Assembly: GCA_030737875.1 (NCBI GenBank)
Contig: CM060912.1
Location: forward strand, 879,245,199 to 879,309,198
From: Allium sativum
Lineage: Eukaryota > Streptophyta > Magnoliopsida > Asparagales > Amaryllidaceae
Direction: 5' to 3'
DNA: 64,000 bases
Numbering within the stretch: position 1 is the first letter of the stretch; every line of letters starts with the position of its first letter. Below the pieces are notes generated by a model. The model ran no database searches and had not been told where the DNA came from. It saw nothing but the letters and a program-made list of their open reading frames with translations. Position numbers and translations under genes: made by a program. Below are positions 60,966 through 64,000 of this stretch, piece by piece.

Positions 60966-61499
60966 AATTATAATCCAATATTTTTATAAATAAATTGGAT
61001 TTGAAATGGTTTTTAAAAATAACCGGAATTTCCAATATATGAATTCGAATGGGTTTGAATCGAAATTATCTTCGGAATATTTCGATATTGGATTCCGAGA
61101 CTATATGGATATTGTAACGACCCAACTTTCGAACACATCTCAAGTTGTGCCATTAATAAGGAATGAGAATATATAGAAGATAAAACACAGAAACATCAGA
61201 ATCTTACAGCGGAATTTTCACAAAAGATAATACTTTATAATATTACACAGCGGAATATATTACATCAGGTCATACTGGACTAGTGATATCAACTATTCAT
61301 AGTACATCAGTAATTTTACATATCATAGATGATTAACTGACAAACTTAATTATACAGTAGATAGATGGACCAGCACACAGCAAAATCTTCATTCCAGCTT
61401 CATAAGTTTCATCAAGTCCTAATTCACTTGTATATTCATAACAACCGTTATGAATACCCAAGAGTTTAAGGGAAAAACACAGAAAATTAAACTCTGTGT

Positions 61500-61513
61500 C
61501 AGTCAGGGGACTG
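61500..61513 (-). promoter_or_regulatory. Conserved CAGTC/GACTG hairpin, D
   Basis: Perfect arms with loop CCCT (sense strand), 386 bp from the LTR 3' end. A second stem AGAGTTTAA/TTAAACTCT follows. Confidence 0.62.
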
Positions 61514-63379
61514 GTATGAGTAAACAGTTTAAAGAAAATATCTCATAAGACCACGCCGTGAAGACAGAACGGGTTTTTACCTTATGAAATCATAACGCTT
61601 TGTATACTTTAAAACAGATATTATTATATTGTCTATTTGGTTTTCACAAATAATTAAGAATCTAGAAGAATTCTTGCATCTCACATTCTCCGATAAAGTA
61701 TACAAATAAAAACCGCTTGGCACTTATGGAAATTGGATTTCCAACTATTACAAGGTATGGGACCACCTTCCGCTGATGTATCTCTAGAGGCAAATACACC
61801 TGGGTTCAACAAGAACGTCTTGCAACCCGGCCCTCACATGACCGACCACTCATTTCTCTTGAGCGTATCGAGTGTATATCACCGATGGTTGTGCACGGCA
61901 ACCATCCCCGAATGGGCAGAATCGAAAGATTTATAAACAAAAGGAATTTCTCTAGATAGGTGATACTACACCCTAACGGGAACAACCCACATAGCCATGA
62001 TGCCAGCCCGATTTTTGTCATTTCCTGGGTGTGAGGCTTGAGGCTAGACTCACGTTCCATCTTCACTGGTTCATTTCCTTTGAATACCACATCGTCCTAC
62101 CTGTCAGAAATACTCATTCGATTTCCCAAATATATCACGGGCAATAAAGCTAAGAGAAACGAATTTCTCCGCCACCAACGTAATATACTTACGTAAATTC
62201 GATATGTAAAATCTGACTGATATACGTTGTCAGACACTCGTCCATTCAGGTTTGTTCTGGGACTGAACAGACCAAAGATATTGTTTACGATCATCGTCTT
62301 GAATATCTCTGACGCGCGGCGTATAATCAAATCAAAGTGAAATATTTTATTTCGGCCTCTTTCAAATGATTAACGAACGTTTTTCTTTTTAAATTATAAA
62401 TCTAACAAGGTTACAATTTAATCCGTAAATACAGTTATGGTCGAACCAAACAGTATATGATCATCTTGTCAATATCTGATATATTGATCATCTTTTAAAA
62501 CGGTAAATTTTAGTGTGTGCGTCGCACGGGTTTTCCTTTTCATTTTGTTCATCACTTCAAAAAAATAAATTCTTACTTTATTTTTCCTTAGAAAAATATA
62601 ACACATCATTATTCTTTAATCTGATTATCAAAAATGATTTAAAATATGATTTAAAATCAACTTTCATACTTGGTCAAATTTCTCCGTTGATCCTTCCATT
62701 CTTGATCTCCTTATTCTTCTTTCTATACTGATAAAACTCTCCTCTTTATTTATCAGTCTAAACGCGGTCAAAATATTTATTCACAGTTCTTGTTTAAAAT
62801 ACAGAACTGTTCATGATCAGATCTTTTAGATTCCAGTTTAAAACGAACCAATTTTGGCGTATGTGTCATATACGATTTCTCTACCTTTCTTGAATTTAAA
62901 TATTTCAAATATCTTATCAGAAAATAGATTTAAATTTTAAATTAAAAAAATATAATTTATCTAAAATAATAGTTCTGTTCTGATTTCACGTCGTCTGTCA
63001 AAATCATACATGATCTGTTATGTTTGAACGACTTCTTTTTGTTTGACTTTAGAGTTAAAATATTTTATTCGCAAGTCCTTTCTAATTATCATTTTCAAAT
63101 GAAATTCATAATTTAATTTAATTTGAAATTTCTGTATTTATTTTTCAGTCTTTGACGAAAGCTGTATTTCCATGTCCTGATTCACTTTCTCTTCTATTTT
63201 CTTGTAAATTAAATAAAAGTATTATTTTTATTTAAATGTTTATTTTTCCCTATTTTATTTAAACCATAAATTAACTTAAAAACAAGTTTGAATATAAAAT
63301 AAAATAAAAAATCCTTGTTTTTAAACTCAAAGTAGCAAAGTACCACCTTTCACTAAAATACCACTTCAATTCCATGGTG

Positions 63380-63840
63380 GCCGCACTTGCCAAACCCCCC
63401 CTACTCACATGATTTTGCTGAAGTACCACACTTTAAAATACCACCTCCGTTTCCTTGCCCGATCACTAGTTTCCACGGTATCAGGCCTTCTTCTCCTTCA
63501 CCTGCCTCGTGCCCTGGCTGTGCACAGTGCACGTGCACCGCCATGTCCGTCACTTCCACCACCCCACGACCGCTCAGCCACGTCGGCCACCACCTCCTGA
63601 CCATCCCACGACCATCAGAACTACCCCTACCTCGCCGAAACTGGAAATGGCCGTACCCCTTCCCATTCAAGAAAAGAACAGCAACCAAGAAACTCCTCCT
63701 ATCTCTACCCCTCGACCACCGATCATCGCCACCTCCTGGCCCAGACAACCCATGACCCTTACGCACAAAAAACCCCTGGACCGCACCCCTCCCCCTCCTC
63801 CATTTCCGAGCAGTTTCGCCATGAAAACCGTGAACCCAAA
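63380..63840 (-). other. GC-rich island in D
   Basis: C-rich on the plus strand with ACCACC/CCACGACC-type repeats. Frames of 111-122 codons overlap on both strands and are proline/serine/threonine rich. Position matches the G-rich island of C, so it is likely LTR leader sequence. A captured exon cannot be excluded. Confidence 0.45.
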
Positions 63841-64000
63841 CTGATTTTAAAACCCTATTTTAGGCTTGTTCTCAAAATCACTTTGATTAAAAATTAAACT
63901 ACTATTTTTCCAATGATCCCTACCCTTCCAAACCCATTCAGGCCGAGTGCCAACATGTCAGACCCTATCGATCGTCGGGGGTTCGCCAAAACAAGATTTC

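Larger units (their letters stand above)
58647..61113 (+). repeat. A4: truncated A-type LTR with insertion
   Basis: Plus-strand A LTR beginning in a GC-rich leader (58650-58790), then AT-rich arrays (58880-59440), the GTGAGAACTTCTCAC palindrome (59485-59499) and the segment equivalent to A2 44100-45690. It is interrupted by a plastid fragment near 59741 and by D at 61114. The U3 and 3' parts are absent from this window. Confidence 0.78.
61114..64000 (-). mobile_element. D: C-like LTR, cut by window end
   Basis: Begins TGTAACGACCCAACTT inside A4 at ATGGATAT. Read on the minus strand it matches the 3' part of C's LTR (for example the segment ending TCCGCTGTAAGATTCTGA, and the block at 61740-61900 matching 39130-39240). 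It also has the GTGCGACGCACAC motif (62511-62530) and a GC-rich island (63380-63840). No PBS precedes it, so this is a 3' or solo LTR end. No gene is called. Confidence 0.78.

Overview
This is plant nuclear DNA made almost wholly of nested LTR retrotransposons. No host gene, tRNA, rRNA or CRISPR array was found. The plant assignment rests on three things: Ty3/gypsy chromoviruses with a C-terminal chromodomain, primer-binding sites matching plant initiator tRNA-Met (TGGTATCAGAGC), and a fragment of plastid petB. I cannot name the species. The AT-richness, the many TGG-to-stop changes and the nesting suggest old, probably methylated heterochromatin.

Layout. (1) 1-571 and 14422-15324 are two parts of an older A-type LTR (A0). 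It is split by A1 (577-14416, minus strand), a complete element flanked by the 5-bp duplication CTATC. A1 has giant LTRs of about 6.4 kb around an internal region of only 1.04 kb with no coding capacity. (2) 15325-34966 holds two minus-strand Tekay/Del-like chromoviruses. B1 (15325-23983) has B2 (23984-34966) inserted in its 5' LTR. Both carry decayed gag-pol with gag, protease, RT, RNase H, integrase and chromodomain. (3) C (34967-42349, plus strand) sits in B2's 5' LTR. It has a 5.0-kb LTR, a 609-bp non-coding internal region and a 3' LTR cut short by the next element. (4) A2 (42350-55565, plus strand) is a second giant-LTR element of the A family, with 6.0 and 6.2 kb LTRs and an internal region homologous to A1's. 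(5) 55566-61113 holds two truncated A-type LTRs, A3 (minus) and A4 (plus), head to head. A hAT-type MITE with a perfect 8-bp target duplication lies between them, and A4 contains a 91-bp plastid petB fragment. (6) D (61114 to window end) is a C-like LTR on the minus strand, inserted in A4 and cut by the window edge.

The most interesting system is the set of giant-LTR, minimal-internal retrotransposons (A and C). They encode nothing recognisable but keep every cis element needed for reverse transcription: the PBS, the polypurine tract with a shared GGGGACGAAA-type motif, and LTR ends TG...CA. A1, A2 and C also share a 39-nt two-part stem-loop downstream of the PBS, with compensatory and wobble changes. 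All families, including coding family B, carry a CAGNC/GNCTG hairpin about 385-420 bp from the 3' end of the LTR. The simplest reading is that A and C are non-autonomous partners mobilised by chromovirus proteins of the B type and selected as RNA rather than as protein. All identity figures here are by eye.
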